Positions 41,971 to 50,812 are shown, counted from the first letter of the stretch. The stretch is DNA of 64,000 bases from Gammaproteobacteria bacterium (GCA_029863125.1 JAOTWB010000001.1:1-64000); one strand, 5' to 3'. A program made the numbers and translations. The notes: generated by a model from the sequence alone, not told the origin.

Positions 41971-42723
41971 CTAGTCTCGCGGATTCCGCAGGTTCGACAA
42001 GGTGAACAAACTGTCCTTCAGTTCGATTTCGTACACAACATCGTTGACGCTAATCTCGGTCCATTCATCGGGTTCCTCGATTTTTATCATGCGCTGCCGC
42101 TTCGCAATCGTACGACCGCCCATTTCCCCAATCTCCAGGGACACGAGTTTTTTTACAAGCTCGTCGTCCTGATCATAAAACGCATGCTCGACTACGACAT
42201 AGTCGTCGCGAATCCTCAGCACTTCCCTGCCCCATACCACGGCCGCATCTTCGTGCGGAATCGACTGGACATCATAAACAGTGACTCCGTCGTTCTCTTC
42301 GACCTGGAGGATCGTGTGGTCGTACTGGTCGACAATATCATCAGCACGAGCGATGTCCTTGTTGGAGAAATCGGAACCCATCCAGCTTTGTCCCATCATC
42401 GACGACGGTATCTTGATGACGCGGTTTACCTTCGGCGAAAACGTCCACATGCTGTTCTCGTCGGTAAGCGTGCCGTTGCCGCGATCTTTCTTGGGTTCCA
42501 CGACGCGTACCAGCGTTTGGTCCTGCCCTTTGGTCCAGGCGCGCATCGTCATGGATCGTTCCCAGTCCGGACGGTGTATGACCATGGTCAATTCCGTGTA
42601 CGAGGACAGACCGCGCCAGTGATCAATTGCTTCCCGGACCAGGCGGGTGGCATCCAGCTCTGTTTCGGCCGCAAACGTCGGAATCACAAAAAGAATCAGG
42701 GGCAAAACGAGTTGCTTGTTCAT
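41971..42723 (-). CDS. LolA-like outer-membrane lipoprotein-sorting protein
   Basis: A 250-residue periplasmic protein with signal peptide (QLVLPLILFVIPTFAA). The strand pattern of the LolA-like half-barrel is clear: TELTMVIHRPDWERSMTMRAW, WTFSPKVNRVIKIPSSMMGQSWMGSDFSN (in part), and repeated strand/turn units. The SMMGQSWMGSDFSN segment is typical of the LolA-like family usually found beside RND transporters. Here it heads an operon with a LolCDE-like ABC transporter, so it could carry a lipid or hydrophobic cargo to the barrel at the end of the operon. Confidence 0.88.
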   Translation of the reverse strand: MNKQLVLPLILFVIPTFAAETELDATRLVREAIDHWRGLSSYTELTMVIHRPDWERSMTMRAWTKGQDQTLVRVVEPKKDRGNGTLTDENSMWTFSPKVNRVIKIPSSMMGQSWMGSDFSNKDIARADDIVDQYDHTILQVEENDGVTVYDVQSIPHEDAAVVWGREVLRIRDDYVVVEHAFYDQDDELVKKLVSLEIGEMGGRTIAKRQRMIKIEEPDEWTEISVNDVVYEIELKDSLFTLSNLRNPRD

Positions 42724-42756
42724 GCTGGATCAGACCATCCGGGTGCGTAGCTGTTC

Positions 42757-42784
42757 AGTCTAGATCAACGCCCCGTTGTTGCAA
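42757..42784 (-). promoter_or_regulatory. Putative promoter of the LolA-like export operon
   Basis: On the minus strand TTGCAA (42784-42779) is followed after 16 bases by TAGACT (42762-42757), a four-of-six match at each box, 34 bases before the ATG at 42723. Confidence 0.4.
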
Positions 42785-42909
42785 AGCCGGCGAATTGGGC
42801 ACCATGGAATGGCCAAATGCAGGCTTCAAATACGTGTTTCTCGCAATGGCACTCGCCGCGATCATCGATAAACTCGGTAATAGTATGACCAAGCAGAAGG
42901 ACGGGCGTT

Positions 42910-43365
42910 ATGTTCACCATCGAAGCAATCATGAGTACCGACCTGATTACGGTGGCACCGTCCGCGACGCTGGCCGAGGCTCGGACACTGATGCAAGACA
43001 ACCGGATTCATCATATCCCGGTTGTCAACGGTGACGCCTTAGTCGGGCTGGTAACGTTGACGAATGTACTGGCCGCGACGGACAGTTTCCTGCGTGACCC
43101 CCAAAATAGAATCCACGCGAACGAAATAATTATTGAAGACGCGATGGTATCGGATGTCGCCACGGTAGATATCAACGCAAGTTTGCGGCAGGCAGCGCTG
43201 TTTCTCGAAAAACACGCCATCGGCTGTTTGCCGGTCATGGACGATGGCAAGCTGGTCGGCATTATTACCGATACGGACTTCGTGGCGGTTGCAATCAATC
43301 TGCTCGAGCAGATCGAAGAAACGGAACCGGATGCAGACGATTACGACGACGTGGACGTCGCCTGA
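42910..43365 (+). CDS. CBS-domain pair protein
   Basis: A 151-residue protein made of two CBS domains (about 1-60 and 75-135), with the usual patterns IMSTDLITVAPSATLAEA and HIPVVNGDALVGLVTLTN, then CLPVMDDGKLVGIITDTDF. CBS pairs bind adenine nucleotides and act as cytoplasmic regulators. The tail is very acidic (EETEPDADDYDDVDV). Its 3' end overlaps the convergent permease gene by 25 bases. Partner unknown. Confidence 0.9.
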   Translation: MFTIEAIMSTDLITVAPSATLAEARTLMQDNRIHHIPVVNGDALVGLVTLTNVLAATDSFLRDPQNRIHANEIIIEDAMVSDVATVDINASLRQAALFLEKHAIGCLPVMDDGKLVGIITDTDFVAVAINLLEQIEETEPDADDYDDVDVA

Positions 43366-44441
43366 TCGGCTTTTGGAAGCTCTTCTGCTGTCCTGCTCCT
43401 GAGTTCATGCTCTGCATCTCGCTCTGACCCCAACAGGATCGCGACCCAGCGCGTTCGTTCGTCATTCTCCAGCGCCAGCTTCAGCGTCATAGTGAGCGGC
43501 ACGGACAGCAGCATGCCGACCGGCCCGAATACCCAGCCCCAGAAGACCAGGCCGACGAAGACGATGAGCGGCGAAATGCCGACGCCGTAACCCATGAGCC
43601 GCGGCTCGATCAGGTTGCCAAAAACAACGTTGATCGCCGCAAAACCAATGGCCGTCGCGGTCGCCTCGCCCGGCCCGAGTTGCACCAGCGCCAGAAGGAC
43701 CGCTGGAACAGCGGCAATAATCGAGCCGATTGTCGGAACGTAGTTCAGCAGGAAAGCCAGCATCGCCCAAAGCAACGGGAAATCGAGCCCGATCGACCAG
43801 GTCAGGAGACCGGCGCACAGGCCTGTCGCCAAGCTCACAATCGTCTTGATGCCGAGATAACGGCCGAGGTTCTGCAGGAAGATCCTGGGCCGATCAAGTG
43901 AGTCTTCATGGCGGCCGAATGCCGCTTCTACTTTGGTCTGCACGCTCGACGCTTCGAGCAATATGAAGATCATCGTAAAGAAGATGAGAAACGTATTGGT
44001 CAATACGTCTTTCAGGCTGTTCAGTATGGTCGCTGCCAGGCCCATCGCCCAGCCTGGATCGACCATGTCGCCCAGGCTTTCGATGGACCGGTCACCCTTT
44101 ACGTTATCAGCAATGAACCTGACCATGCCGTCGACAATCCTGTCGAGCCGCGCCTGGTAGCCGGGAAGCGCCGCCGTAAAATCGGCGATCGAATTACCCA
44201 AGATCATGCCGACCATTGTCAGTATCAGCATGATCATCGTCACGATCAGCAGTGCTGCCAGGATAGCCGGCACCCGTTTCTGCTGCAGCCAGAGCATCGG
44301 CTTCACCGTGATCAATGCCAGGAACACGGCGATCAAGAACGGCACCAGCACCACCTTGGCCATCTGCATGCCGTAGATTACGACCACGATGGCCGCGAGC
44401 ATAATAATGGTGCTGCTTTTTTGTTCCGGCGCGTTGCTCAC
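43341..44441 (-). CDS. AI-2E family transporter (TqsA/PerM-like permease)
   Basis: A 366-residue membrane protein from the GTG at 44441, which has GAGG five bases upstream; ATG at 44459 and an extension to 44504 are alternatives. About eight helices are seen with family motifs such as PFLIAVFLALI near the N-terminus and NYVPTIGSIIAAVPAVLLAL late in the protein. The family includes transporters for autoinducer-2 export and Na+/H+ exchangers; substrate is unknown. The C-terminus is charged and overlaps the CBS gene on the other strand. Confidence 0.88.
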   Translation of the reverse strand: MSNAPEQKSSTIIMLAAIVVVIYGMQMAKVVLVPFLIAVFLALITVKPMLWLQQKRVPAILAALLIVTMIMLILTMVGMILGNSIADFTAALPGYQARLDRIVDGMVRFIADNVKGDRSIESLGDMVDPGWAMGLAATILNSLKDVLTNTFLIFFTMIFILLEASSVQTKVEAAFGRHEDSLDRPRIFLQNLGRYLGIKTIVSLATGLCAGLLTWSIGLDFPLLWAMLAFLLNYVPTIGSIIAAVPAVLLALVQLGPGEATATAIGFAAINVVFGNLIEPRLMGYGVGISPLIVFVGLVFWGWVFGPVGMLLSVPLTMTLKLALENDERTRWVAILLGSERDAEHELRSRTAEELPKADQATSTSS

Positions 44442-44558
44442 GCAAACCTCGATCCGCATTCCTGCACCGGATGATCGCATAACAGGCAGCCGATCGCATG
44501 CCACCTGGGCCCGGCTTTTGGTAACCTTTGCCGGTCTATCGAGGAGTGGGGTCGGAAA

Positions 44559-45128
44559 ATGGTTGCGGTCGAATCACAGATGTTAGCCCTGGGAACCGAG
44601 GCGCCGGCTTTTTCGTTGCCGGATCCGGAGGGCCAGCAACACTCACTTGCAGACGAAGCGAGCGCTTTCCTTGTGATGTTTATTTGCAATCACTGCCCTT
44701 TCGTCAAGCATGTGCGCGAAGAACTGGCGCGCATCGGGCGAGACTATGCCGCGCGCGGCGTTGCAATTTACGCAATCAACAGCAATGACATAAACAAACA
44801 TCCGAGCGACAGCCCGGACAACATGAAGATCGAGGCCGAGACCTGGGGCTACACGTTTCCCTACTTGTTCGACGAAAGCCAGCAGGTTGCGCAAGCCTAT
44901 CGTGCCGCATGCACACCTGACTTTTATGTGTTCGATGCCGACAAGCGGCTGACTTATCGGGGCCAGCTGGACGACAGCCGGCCGTCAAATGCCAGGCCTG
45001 TTGACGGGCATGACCTGCGCGCGGCACTCGATGCGGTTCTGGAGTCGAACCCGCCGCCGTCCGAACAAAAGCCCAGCATTGGCTGCAACATTAAATGGGC
45101 CCCGGGTAACGAGCCCGATTATTTTTGA
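44559..45128 (+). CDS. Thioredoxin-fold redoxin (AhpC/TSA-like)
   Basis: A 189-residue protein with the motif CNHCPFVKHVREEL at the start of the active-site helix; the CxxC pair is Cys-Asn-His-Cys. The N-terminal ALGTEAPAFSLPDPEG and the cis-Pro region (ACTPDFYVFD) fit the thioredoxin-like family of peroxiredoxin-like proteins often annotated as resA/redoxin family. No signal peptide is seen, so it is cytoplasmic. It is divergent from the permease gene. Substrate unknown. Confidence 0.88.
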   Translation: MVAVESQMLALGTEAPAFSLPDPEGQQHSLADEASAFLVMFICNHCPFVKHVREELARIGRDYAARGVAIYAINSNDINKHPSDSPDNMKIEAETWGYTFPYLFDESQQVAQAYRAACTPDFYVFDADKRLTYRGQLDDSRPSNARPVDGHDLRAALDAVLESNPPPSEQKPSIGCNIKWAPGNEPDYF

Positions 45129-45138
45129 GGTGACCGTT

Positions 45139-45156
45139 CAGCGACCTATGTCGCTG
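45139..45156. other. Inverted repeat between convergent genes, possible terminator
   Basis: CAGCGAC, CTAT, GTCGCTG: a perfect seven-base stem between the redoxin and the convergent secreted-protein gene. No T tract follows on either strand, so termination is uncertain. Confidence 0.3.
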
Positions 45157-45166
45157 CCGCTCAAGC

Positions 45167-45568
45167 TTATCTCTTCGGCGTATAGAGCTCCGCTTCTTCG
45201 CGGGTGAGCTGGTCGATCTTGATGGTCCAGCGAGCCAGTGATGAGCTTATACGCAGCTGGTACAGCCCGCCCGACTTGAACAACTTCACGCCGTTCCCTT
45301 TGCGCTTGGTGTGCAGGACGCGACCAATGTGTCTTCCACTTTTAGCTTCGAGCAGCGTTATGTCGAGCGCGATCAGCTCATCGAAATCGCCGTCCAGGCG
45401 CCAATCAAGCACCCACGGCGCCTCCACCCTGAATATGGCGGTCGTGGAATTACCCGCGCCCCGGAATTCCGCCACGCGATCGGCCGCATTTGCCGTCGTA
45501 AATCCGGTTACCGGCAACACGGCCGGGATGATCAACCACCAGAAGAATCGACGCAATTCAAATTTCAT
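45167..45568 (-). CDS. Small secreted protein of unknown function
   Basis: A 133-residue protein with a signal peptide (FFWWLIIPAVLPVTGFTTANA) and a compact strand-rich mature part (about 105 residues) containing alternating hydrophobic residues, for example FRVEAPWVLDWRLDGDF and YQLRISSSLARWTIKI. I do not recognise a family. It is convergent with the redoxin gene. The mature part has no cysteines. Periplasmic location is expected. Confidence 0.7.
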   Translation of the reverse strand: MKFELRRFFWWLIIPAVLPVTGFTTANAADRVAEFRGAGNSTTAIFRVEAPWVLDWRLDGDFDELIALDITLLEAKSGRHIGRVLHTKRKGNGVKLFKSGGLYQLRISSSLARWTIKIDQLTREEAELYTPKR

Positions 45569-45958
45569 GTCAAACCGCCAAACCTGATCTTTCCATACCG
45601 GTTATTCTACAGGGACCGTCACTTCGTTGCGACGCATGGGCGTGAGCGGGGCGTCATAAAAGCGACCCGAAAAACCCACGTTTGCGGCCGCCGCCCGAAA
45701 AAATCAGATGTCCGAGCGACGCACGAGCGTATCAATCGTCAACGCCGGAGAATCCGCGCCGAGCGCAACAGGCGACAGCTCTTGTTGATCGGCGTAGGCC
45801 GCCGGGGAACCTGATGCCGGTGCGCTTGGAGATTGATGATTTCATGCGCTTATCCTTTGTTTGCCAGTTAGGGGATATAAATTCGAGCTGGCAATCTAGC
45901 GATAAGCAAGCCGGGATCGGTGACAAAGCTGATGTCAGCTGTAACAGAAAGTTTCTGA
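45569..45958. other. 390-base stretch without a convincing gene
   Basis: Open frames here are short, overlap each other and show no ribosome site, signal peptide or domain motif. A 64-codon frame on the minus strand (45926-45732) is the best and I do not accept it. A G+C-rich part (about 45660-45700) carries two near-copies of CCCGAAAAA, and the region nearest the SDR stop is A/T-richer. No RNA gene was recognised. Confidence 0.5.
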
Positions 45959-46879
45959 CTAGTCGTTAAGGTAGCCAAGTGCGTCAACGCTAAAGCTCTT
46001 GAGATCCCGGCCGATCAGCTTTCTCAAGATTTCGGGGTCCGCAGTATTACCTTCTTCGAGCATCGTCAGTTGTCCGCGCGTGACGGGAAAAAACGGTAGC
46101 CAGTCAAAAAGAGTCGCGCCGAGCCGCATTATCCAGATCGGCATCGGCAGCACCCACTTGTCCCTGCCGGTTGCTTCGGCGATACGACGTACGATCGTTC
46201 GCCACGAAAGGACCTCGGGTCCGCCGAGAGCGAACGTCTGTCCGATCGTCTCGTCGTTTTCGAGCGCTGCAACAAACGCGCTGGCGACATCGTCGATATG
46301 CACTGGCGACATGACGACAGCGCCCTGCTCCGGGCTTCGGCCAGAGAAAAAGCTGACGGCCGGAATCGGCGGACGAATCATGTCATTGAACAGCTGCGTG
46401 GCGAACTCCATCTTGCCCTCGGGATCCCCGAAGATCACGGAAGGGCGCAGCACGGTAACGCCGAGTCCGCTTTGGCGCGCGTACTCTTCCGCCCGGTACT
46501 TTGTTTCCTGGTACGGCGTGCCGGGTTGCTTCACGCCGTTGGCGCTCATGAGCAGGAGCCGCGTGATGCCAACCGCACGCGCGGCTTCTACAGTTCGCAC
46601 TAGCCCCTGATACTGGGACTCCTCGAAGGTTATTCCGCGGCTCGGGATCTCCCGCAGGATTCCGACGTTGTAGATAACGGCGGAGCAGCCCTGCATTACC
46701 GATCGCAGCGCTTCGGAAGATGATATATCGCCGGTCGTCATGCTGACGCGCCCGGCTTGGCTGACTTTTGACTCGCTGCCGGCACGCACCAGCAGAGAGA
46801 CCTCATGCCCGGCGTCCAGCAATGCATCGGTCAAATGGCCACCGACAAAACCGGTACCCCCAATGATCGCCACTCTCAT
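45959..46879 (-). CDS. NAD(P)-binding SDR-like protein, NDUFA9 family
   Basis: A 306-residue protein from the ATG at 46879 (GGGGA site; the TTG at 46897 is less likely). It starts with the Rossmann motif VAIIGGTGFVGGHL and has a substrate region RLLLMSANGVKQPGTPYQETKYRAEE whose YxxxK (YQETK) is the SDR-type active-site pair, followed by LRPSVIFGDPEGKM. This pattern fits atypical SDRs of the complex I NDUFA9-like group. The substrate is unknown. It is divergent from the photolyase gene, with 110 bases between them. Confidence 0.88.
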   Translation of the reverse strand: MRVAIIGGTGFVGGHLTDALLDAGHEVSLLVRAGSESKVSQAGRVSMTTGDISSSEALRSVMQGCSAVIYNVGILREIPSRGITFEESQYQGLVRTVEAARAVGITRLLLMSANGVKQPGTPYQETKYRAEEYARQSGLGVTVLRPSVIFGDPEGKMEFATQLFNDMIRPPIPAVSFFSGRSPEQGAVVMSPVHIDDVASAFVAALENDETIGQTFALGGPEVLSWRTIVRRIAEATGRDKWVLPMPIWIMRLGATLFDWLPFFPVTRGQLTMLEEGNTADPEILRKLIGRDLKSFSVDALGYLND

Positions 46880-46989
46880 TCTTGCATCCCCGCTCAATGC
46901 GTTTGTGTTACAAATGCCTACGTCTCTCCTGCGCCGTTGATCCTATACTGTGGCCTGAAGTTTAAAGCCACTAAACCCCACGACACTCG

Positions 46990-48432
46990 ATGAGCAATTC
47001 CGCACCTGTAATTGTCTGGTTCCGACAGGACCTTCGCCTGGCGGACAATCCCGCGCTCGATGCCGCCGTGCGGCAGGGTCGACCCATCCTACCGGTTTAT
47101 ATTCTCGACGACGAGAACGCCGAGGAATGGGCTATGGGGGCCGCAAGTCGCTGGTGGCTGCACCAGAGTCTCGAGTCGCTGAACGCGTCGCTGGAAGGCC
47201 GCCTGCTGTTTGTTCGCGGCGACGCGAAAGCCGTCCTTCCCGAACTCGTTCAGGACGTGGCCGCAGCCGGAGTCTTCTGGAACCGCTGCTACGAACCCTG
47301 GCGCATCGCACGCGATACGACTATCAAAGACAGTTTGCAGGGTGACGGAGTTTCCGTTAAGAGCTTCACCGGATCGGTCCTTTTCGAGCCGCCCAATACC
47401 AACAAGCCCGACGGCACTCCTTACAGAGTATTTACGCCTTTCTACCGAAAAGGCTGCCTTGAGAACGGAATTCCGCCGCGGCAGCCACTGCCGGCGCCGC
47501 ACGATTTCCCGATATACGATACCGACGCCGGGCTCTCGCTTGAAGAGCTGGAGCTACTGCCGACGATTAACTGGTATTCAGAGATGGCCGAGCTTTGGAA
47601 GCCGGGCGAAGCGGGTGCTTTGAAAAGGCTCAAGACATTCCTGTCCGATGGGATCGACCATTACGATGAGGGCCGCAATCGCCCGGACCGGCAGTACGTG
47701 TCGCGGCTATCGCCACATCTGCATTTCGGCGAGATATCACCGAACCAGGCGTGGTTTGCCGTGCATGAAAGGAATTCGACCAGGGAACTTACGCCTGATG
47801 AGGATCGTTTTCTCAGTGAACTCGGATGGCGGGAGTTTTCCTACAATCTTCTTTACAACGAGCCAACGATTACCAGCGGCAACCTGCAGCGCAAGTTTGA
47901 TCGCTTTCCGTGGATTGACGACGACGCTTCCTTGAAGCGCTGGCAGCAAGGCAAGACGGGTTACCCGATTGTCGATGCGGGCATGCGCGAGCTCTGGCGG
48001 ACCGGCTACATGCACAATCGGGTGCGCATGATCGTCGGTTCGTTCCTTGTAAAGAATCTGCTGCAGCACTGGCGTCATGGCGCAAGGTGGTTCTGGGATA
48101 CGCTCGTTGACGCCGATCTGGCCAACAACAGCGCGAGCTGGCAGTGGATCGCCGGCTGCGGTGCCGACGCGGCACCTTACTTCAGGATATTCAACCCGGT
48201 TACACAGGGAAAGAAATTCGATCCGGAGGGCAACTATGTCCGACAATACGTCCCGGAACTGGCCTCACTGCCCGAGAAGTTCATTCACAACCCGTGGGAA
48301 GCACCGGAGGAAGTGCTTACAAAGGTTGGCGTGACGATCGGCCGCGATTACCCGGCACCTGTCGTCGACCTGAAACCGTCGCGCGAGCGCGCACTCGCTG
48401 CGTTCAAGTCGCTGTCTCTTTCCTCGTCGTAG
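46990..48432 (+). CDS. phrB: Deoxyribodipyrimidine photolyase (class I CPD)
   Basis: A 480-residue flavoprotein. It starts with the antenna-domain motif VIVWFRQDLRLADNPAL. The FAD-binding part shows SRLSPHLHFGEISP, ELGWREFSYNLLY, GYPIVDAGMRELW and TGYMHNRVRMIVGSFLVK, then NNSASWQWIAGCGADAAPYF. The Trp residues of the electron-transfer chain (e.g. WRHGARWFWDT) are in place. It repairs UV-induced cyclobutane dimers with light. A TATACT (46944-46949) is a likely -10, and its 3' end overlaps the convergent LysR gene by 29 bases. Confidence 0.96.
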   Translation: MSNSAPVIVWFRQDLRLADNPALDAAVRQGRPILPVYILDDENAEEWAMGAASRWWLHQSLESLNASLEGRLLFVRGDAKAVLPELVQDVAAAGVFWNRCYEPWRIARDTTIKDSLQGDGVSVKSFTGSVLFEPPNTNKPDGTPYRVFTPFYRKGCLENGIPPRQPLPAPHDFPIYDTDAGLSLEELELLPTINWYSEMAELWKPGEAGALKRLKTFLSDGIDHYDEGRNRPDRQYVSRLSPHLHFGEISPNQAWFAVHERNSTRELTPDEDRFLSELGWREFSYNLLYNEPTITSGNLQRKFDRFPWIDDDASLKRWQQGKTGYPIVDAGMRELWRTGYMHNRVRMIVGSFLVKNLLQHWRHGARWFWDTLVDADLANNSASWQWIAGCGADAAPYFRIFNPVTQGKKFDPEGNYVRQYVPELASLPEKFIHNPWEAPEEVLTKVGVTIGRDYPAPVVDLKPSRERALAAFKSLSLSSS

Positions 48433-49348
48433 TCAGCCCGCAATCGCGGTCCCACCGCGGCGTATCGGAAAAACGCTCGGCAAGAAAATCGATAAAGGCA
48501 CGTACCCGGTAGGACAGGTGCCGGGTCGGCGGGTAGATTGCATACGCGGGCGATGCCGGCCAGTCGTAGTCGGTCAGGACCGGCACCAGGTTGCCACGAC
48601 GAATCGACTCGGACGCAATAAATGTGGGCTGCATGACGAGGCCCATACCATGCGCGGCCGCGTTTGCCAGGAAGTCGCCGCTGCTCGCCGACATCACGGA
48701 TTTCACCTCGATCGTGCGCCGATTGTTGTCTTCGTCCCGGTACACCCAGTTGTTTGGGTCCGGCAGATTGGAATACACGAGACAGCGGTGCCTGAGTAAG
48801 TCACCGGGCGTCTTTGGCTCACCGTGAACGCTAAGATAGTGAGGTGATGCGCAGACGACGGTACGCACGTCAAACAAGCGTCGTGCGATATACGATGAAT
48901 CCTGCAGGCGCCCGATGCGAAGCGCGACATCGACTCCTTCCTCGATCAAATCGATGCGGCGATCATTGAGATCCAGATCGAATTCGACGTTCGGGTGCCG
49001 TTTGCTGAACGCGGCGATGGGCGTGCACATGTGGCGGACGCCGAAAGACAGGGGCAGAGCCACTCGCAGCGTGCCCCGGAGTTCTCCGTGCTCTTGCTGT
49101 ACCGCGGCTTCGGCCTCGTTCAAGTCAGCCAGGATCTGCGCGCTGCGTTCGTAGAAGCTTCTGCCCGTCTCCGTCAGATTAAGGACCCGCGTCGTGCGGC
49201 GCAGTAGCTGGACCCCCAGGCGTTCCTCCAGCGCTGCAACCCGCCGGCTGACGGCCGATTTGGCCGCATTGAGGCGCTCCGCGGCCGCGGTAAAGCTCCC
49301 GGCTTCCACGACGGCGACAAAAGCCTGTAAATCCTCGACTTTATTCAT
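48404..49348 (-). CDS. LysR-family transcriptional regulator
   Basis: A 314-residue protein with the N-terminal winged helix: AFVAVVEAGSFTAAAERLN and SAVSRRVAALEERLGVQLL, then a substrate-binding domain from about residue 90. It is divergent from the azoreductase-pirin operon. The start codon is immediately preceded by a perfect LysR-box (49349-49371), and no ribosome site is visible before the ATG, so translation may be leaderless or autoregulated. The ligand is likely a quinone, azo or phenolic compound given the target genes, which is inference. Confidence 0.94.
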   Translation of the reverse strand: MNKVEDLQAFVAVVEAGSFTAAAERLNAAKSAVSRRVAALEERLGVQLLRRTTRVLNLTETGRSFYERSAQILADLNEAEAAVQQEHGELRGTLRVALPLSFGVRHMCTPIAAFSKRHPNVEFDLDLNDRRIDLIEEGVDVALRIGRLQDSSYIARRLFDVRTVVCASPHYLSVHGEPKTPGDLLRHRCLVYSNLPDPNNWVYRDEDNNRRTIEVKSVMSASSGDFLANAAAHGMGLVMQPTFIASESIRRGNLVPVLTDYDWPASPAYAIYPPTRHLSYRVRAFIDFLAERFSDTPRWDRDCGLTTTRKETAT

Positions 49349-49371
49349 ATTGTTGCGTTTTTATCAACAAT
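49349..49371. promoter_or_regulatory. LysR-box operator for the azoreductase-pirin switch
   Basis: ATTGTTG, nine bases, CAACAAT: a perfect seven-base inverted repeat that contains the T-N11-A core (T at 49354, A at 49366). It lies between the divergent LysR and azoreductase genes and touches the LysR start codon. Confidence 0.75.
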
Positions 49372-49461
49372 CTGGTTTCAAGCGTAGCCTTTATCACGAG
49401 ATTGTCAACGTGGATACTCGATGGCCTCAGATACAACAACACCCAGACAGGAGAGCAAGAC

Positions 49462-50082
49462 ATGCAGGACAAGGCGACCCGGGTTCTCGAGCTAAGCGCC
49501 AGCGGGCGGACCACGGGATCCGCCAGCCGCGAACTAACCCGCGACCTGGTGGCAGCGCTGGAGGAGCGCCACGGCAGTATGCAGACGATTCGTCGCGACC
49601 TGTCGACAGGCGTTCCGTTCGTCGATGAGACATGGATCGAGGCCAACTTCACGCCCGAGGCGTCTCGCACTGACCGGCATCGCCAGGCACTGGCGTTTTC
49701 GGACAGCCTGGTTGCCGAGCTGAAAGAGGCCGACCTTCTCGTCATCGGCATGCCGATATACAATTTTTCGATTCCCGCAGCGCTGAAGGCATGGATCGAC
49801 ATGATCACTCGTGCACGATTAACGTTCCGCTACACCGAGAGTGGGCCCAGGGGTCTCCTTGAAGGAAAGAGAGCGTATGTTGTGGTCGCAAGCGGCGGTG
49901 TTCCGGTGGGCAGCGCGGCGGATTTCGCGACGCCTTACATGAAACATGCCCTTGCATTTATTGGCATCACAGATATCGAAGTCATCGCCGCCGACCAACT
50001 CAACAGCCGGGCGGAAATGTCGATGGATGCGGCGCGTGCGCGCATTGCCGACATCGCTCACCTCAAATCGCAGGCAGCGTAA
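49462..50082 (+). CDS. azoR: FMN-dependent NADH azoreductase (AzoR family)
   Basis: A 206-residue flavodoxin-fold protein from the ATG at 49462, chosen for its AGGAG site. The N-terminal LELSASGRTTGSASRELTRDL is the FMN-phosphate loop, and MPIYNFSIPAALKAWIDMI is the family core, with SGGVPVGSA and the Ile/Leu-rich tail typical of AzoR. Length matches E. coli AzoR (201). It reduces azo dyes and quinones by two electrons with NADH. It heads an operon with a pirin-like gene 20 bases downstream and is controlled, by position, by the divergent LysR protein. Confidence 0.9.
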   Translation: MQDKATRVLELSASGRTTGSASRELTRDLVAALEERHGSMQTIRRDLSTGVPFVDETWIEANFTPEASRTDRHRQALAFSDSLVAELKEADLLVIGMPIYNFSIPAALKAWIDMITRARLTFRYTESGPRGLLEGKRAYVVVASGGVPVGSAADFATPYMKHALAFIGITDIEVIAADQLNSRAEMSMDAARARIADIAHLKSQAA

Positions 50083-50102
50083 ATCCGGGGAGTAAAACAA
50101 TC

Positions 50103-50801
50103 ATGCTGGAGATCATTGAATCCGAGTCGAGGGGCAGCGCCGATCACGGCTGGCTGCGTGCCAAACACACGTTTTCCTTTGCCGAGTACCAGAATCCGGA
50201 GCGCGTGCAGTTTGGCAAGGTGCGCGTCATCAACGAAGACCGTATCGCGCCGGGTAAAGGCTTCGGTACACACCCTCACAGGGACATGGAAATCGTCACC
50301 TACGTTATCGATGGTGCGATTGCTCACAAAGACAGCATGGGTAACGGCACCGTGATCCAGGCTGGAGAGATACAGCGCATGACCGCTGGCACTGGCGTGC
50401 AGCACAGCGAGTTCAATCACTCGCAGGACACGGAACTTCACCTGCTGCAGATATGGATTTATCCGGAGAAGAATGGCCTCGAGCCCGGCTATGAGCAAAC
50501 GCGTTTCCCGCGGGAAGAAAAGCTCAATCGCCTGCGATTGGTCGGCTCGCGTGACGGTCGCGATGGCTCGATAACGATTCACCAGGACGTCGACCTCTAT
50601 GCAAGCATTCTCGAGGCAGGCAACGAGGTCTCACTCGACCTGCGGCCCGATCGCAAGGTGTTCGTGCAGATTGTCGAAGGGGATATCAACGTCAACGGAC
50701 AGAAACTTTCGGCCGGCGACGGCGCTCAGATCCAAGACGAGCGCGTGCTGCAAATTTCAGCCCTCACCGAGGCCGAATTCCTGGTCTTCGATATGAGCTG
50801 A
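50103..50801 (+). CDS. Pirin-family protein (YhhW-like bicupin)
   Basis: A 232-residue protein with the pirin metal ligands in THPHRDMEIVTYVI (two His) and GVQHSEFNHS with a nearby His and Glu. The fold is two cupin domains, with length typical of YhhW-type quercetinases. It oxidises or binds quercetin-like phenolics using iron or another divalent metal. As the second gene after azoR it fits a role in phenolic or quinone stress. It ends 11 bases before the convergent methyltransferase gene. Confidence 0.9.
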   Translation: MLEIIESESRGSADHGWLRAKHTFSFAEYQNPERVQFGKVRVINEDRIAPGKGFGTHPHRDMEIVTYVIDGAIAHKDSMGNGTVIQAGEIQRMTAGTGVQHSEFNHSQDTELHLLQIWIYPEKNGLEPGYEQTRFPREEKLNRLRLVGSRDGRDGSITIHQDVDLYASILEAGNEVSLDLRPDRKVFVQIVEGDINVNGQKLSAGDGAQIQDERVLQISALTEAEFLVFDMS

Positions 50802-50812
50802 CGAACCGAGAC

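Noticed and set aside
42790-43034. Short frame starting MEWPNAGFKY before the CBS gene
   Set aside because: It runs into the CBS gene in another frame, with a poor start context and no conserved feature I can see.
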